Shown one piece after another: positions 62,830 to 64,000 of a stretch of 64,000 bases of DNA (positions within the stretch are counted from its first letter, which is position 1; the number at the start of each line of letters is the position of its first letter). Both the position numbers and the translations under genes were made by a program. The notes under the pieces are model-generated. The model was not told the origin of the DNA. It worked only from the letters and a program-made list of their open reading frames with translations, and did no database searches. The DNA lies in the NCBI GenBank assembly GCA_963801105.1, contig CAWDDH010000003.1, positions 2,976,001-3,040,000 on the forward strand, read 5' to 3'. This DNA is from JAENVU01 sp963801105 (GTDB taxonomy: Bacteria; Actinomycetota; Acidimicrobiia; IMCC26256; JAENVU01).

Positions 62830-64000
62830 ATGACCGATCTCGTCATCACCGGAGGAACACTCGTCGACGGCACCGGCGCCGCGCCGAGGACGGCCGACGT
62901 CGCGGTCGACGACGGTCGCATCACCGAGGTCGCCGACGCCGGTGCGCTCGCAGGCACGAGCGCCGACCGGACGATCGACGCCGACGGCCTGCTCGTGACC
63001 CCGGGCTTCGTGGACATCCACACCCACTTCGACGGCCAGATCACCTGGGACCCGCTCCTCACGCCGTCCTGCTGGCACGGCGTCACCACCGTCGTCTTCG
63101 GCAACTGCGGCGTCGGCTTCGCCCCGGCCCGCCCCGACAAGCACGACTGGCTCATCGGCCTGATGGAGGGCGTCGAGGACATCCCCGGCGCCGCGCTCTC
63201 CGAGGGCATCCAGTGGGGCTGGGAGTCCTACCCCGAGTACCTCGACGCGGTCGACCGGGTCCCGAAGTCGCTCGACGTCGGCTCGCAGGTCCCGCACGGT
63301 GCCGTGCGCGCCTACGTGATGGGCGACCGCGGCGCGAAGAACGAGCCGGCGACCGCGGACGACATCGCGGCCATGGCCGGAATCGTGCGCGACGCAATCG
63401 CGGCCGGCGCGCTCGGCGTGTCGACGTCACGCACGATCGCGCACATGGCCATCGACGGCGAGCCCGTGCCCGGCACCTTCGCGGCCGAGGACGAGCTGTT
63501 CGGCATCGGTCGCGCGCTGGCCGACGCGGGCGGAGGGATCTTCGAGCTCGCCCCCGCCGGTGCGCTCGGCGAGGACCTCGCCGCCCCCGACCGCGAGATG
63601 GACTGGATGCGCCGGCTCTCCGCGGCGATCGGGCGGCCGGTGAGCTTCGCCCTCACCCAGAACGACCACGACCCCGACAGCTGGCGGCGCATGCTCGAGC
63701 TCGCGGGACGAGGCCCGCGCCGAGGGCGCGCAGGTCCGCCCGCAGGTCGCCGGCCGTCCCGTCACGCTGCTGCTCGGGATTCGAGACCTTCCACCCGTTC
63801 GCGTACTGCCCGAGCTGGGCCGAGATCGGCCTGCTCGCGGTCCCCGAACGCGTCGCCCGGTTGCGCGTCGACGCCGGCCTGCGCGCCCGCCTCGTCACCG
63901 AGGCCTCCACCCCCGATCCCGCGATGCTGCAGTTCCTCGACCCGGCCAAGGCCTTCCCGCTCGGCGATCCGCCCAACTACGAGCCCGACCCGTCCGAGAG
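62830..64000 (+). CDS. Amidohydrolase (D-aminoacylase family), frameshifted and cut by the window end
   Basis: The N-terminal 290 residues match the gene at 50703. They include TGGTLVDGTGAAP, GFVDIHTHFDGQITWDPLLTP, the GNCGVGFAPARPDKH loop and the later GALGVSTSRTIAH. The frame breaks near 63707 (after MLELA). One extra base there restores DEARAEGAQVRPQVAGRPV. A second near 63779 restores FETFHPFAYCPSWAEIGLL to the edge. The C-terminal part is beyond the window. It diverges from the FadE34-like gene across a shared operator. Its amide substrate is unknown. Coregulation with the acyl-CoA dehydrogenase suggests that it releases an acyl group for that pathway. Confidence 0.87.
   Translation, partial: MTDLVITGGTLVDGTGAAPRTADVAVDDGRITEVADAGALAGTSADRTIDADGLLVTPGFVDIHTHFDGQITWDPLLTPSCWHGVTTVVFGNCGVGFAPARPDKHDWLIGLMEGVEDIPGAALSEGIQWGWESYPEYLDAVDRVPKSLDVGSQVPHGAVRAYVMGDRGAKNEPATADDIAAMAGIVRDAIAAGALGVSTSRTIAHMAIDGEPVPGTFAAEDELFGIGRALADAGGGIFELAPAGALGEDLAAPDREMDWMRRLSAAIGRPVSFALTQNDHDPDSWRRMLELAGRGPRRGRAGPPAGRRPSRHAAARDSRPSTRSRTARAGPRSACSRSPNASPGCASTPACAPASSPRPPPPIPRCCSSSTRPRPSRSAIRPTTSPTRPR

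Overview
The window is high-GC DNA, densely coding on both strands, with many GTG starts and many gene pairs joined by GTGA, ATGA or TGATG overlaps. It looks like an actinobacterial chromosome. Gene content points the same way: AftD-type arabinofuranosyltransferases, a polyprenol-phosphate-mannose synthase, an F420-type luciferase-like oxidoreductase, a mycothiol-type DinB-fold protein, a DUF222/HNH protein and sterol-type FadE/Ltp genes. A class such as Acidimicrobiia is my best inference but is not proven here. I saw no tRNA, rRNA, CRISPR array, insertion sequence or prophage.

Layout. 0-5.5 kb: an epimerase cut by the window edge and two tandem PAS-GGDEF-EAL cyclic-di-GMP proteins, the second frameshifted. 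5.6-7.9 kb: a 2-hydroxyacid dehydrogenase/class II aldolase pair and an O-methyltransferase. 7.9-36.9 kb: a large envelope-glycan region with a GT4 glycosyltransferase, a methyltransferase, two epimerases, an acyltransferase, a GMC oxidoreductase, a polyprenol-phosphate-mannose synthase, a UDP-galactopyranose-mutase-like flavoprotein and eight GT-C-type membrane glycosyltransferases. Two of these are 1,400-residue AftD paralogues lying tail to tail. 36.9-39.4 kb: an alcohol dehydrogenase/VOC/LLM operon. 39.4-48.7 kb: an accessory region with a putative lipoprotein, decayed methyltransferase genes beside an intact paralogue, an ECF sigma factor with an ECF41-like promoter, small stress-type proteins (DUF1059, YdeI-like, LapA, CsbD), a DUF222/HNH protein and a nucleotidyltransferase/XRE toxin-antitoxin-like pair. 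48.8-50.6 kb: typA. 50.7-64 kb: a CoA-ester degradation region with two D-aminoacylase-type amidohydrolases, two divergent acyl-CoA dehydrogenases, a fused two-domain acyl-CoA dehydrogenase, and a MaoC/DUF35/CMD/DUF35/thiolase operon. The last set resembles the steroid side-chain (igr, Ltp2) machinery of mycobacteria.

Two themes link the regions. First, operator-like inverted repeats built on TGAC-N5/6-GTCA lie in five promoter regions serving the hydroxyacid dehydrogenase, the alcohol dehydrogenase operon, the divergent acyl-CoA dehydrogenases, the MaoC operon and the fused acyl-CoA dehydrogenase/amidohydrolase pair. This suggests one regulon whose repressor gene is outside the window. Second, the envelope genes form a coherent set in which a lipid-linked sugar donor (polyprenol-P-mannose) feeds GT-C enzymes that use lipid-phosphate sugars, together with arabinan-type transferases.

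Many starts have a TAnnnT box 6-8 bases upstream, so leaderless transcription appears common. About a dozen single-base frameshifts, nearly all fitting one extra base, interrupt otherwise good genes. They may be insertion-type sequencing errors or, around 40.8-41.9 kb, true gene decay.
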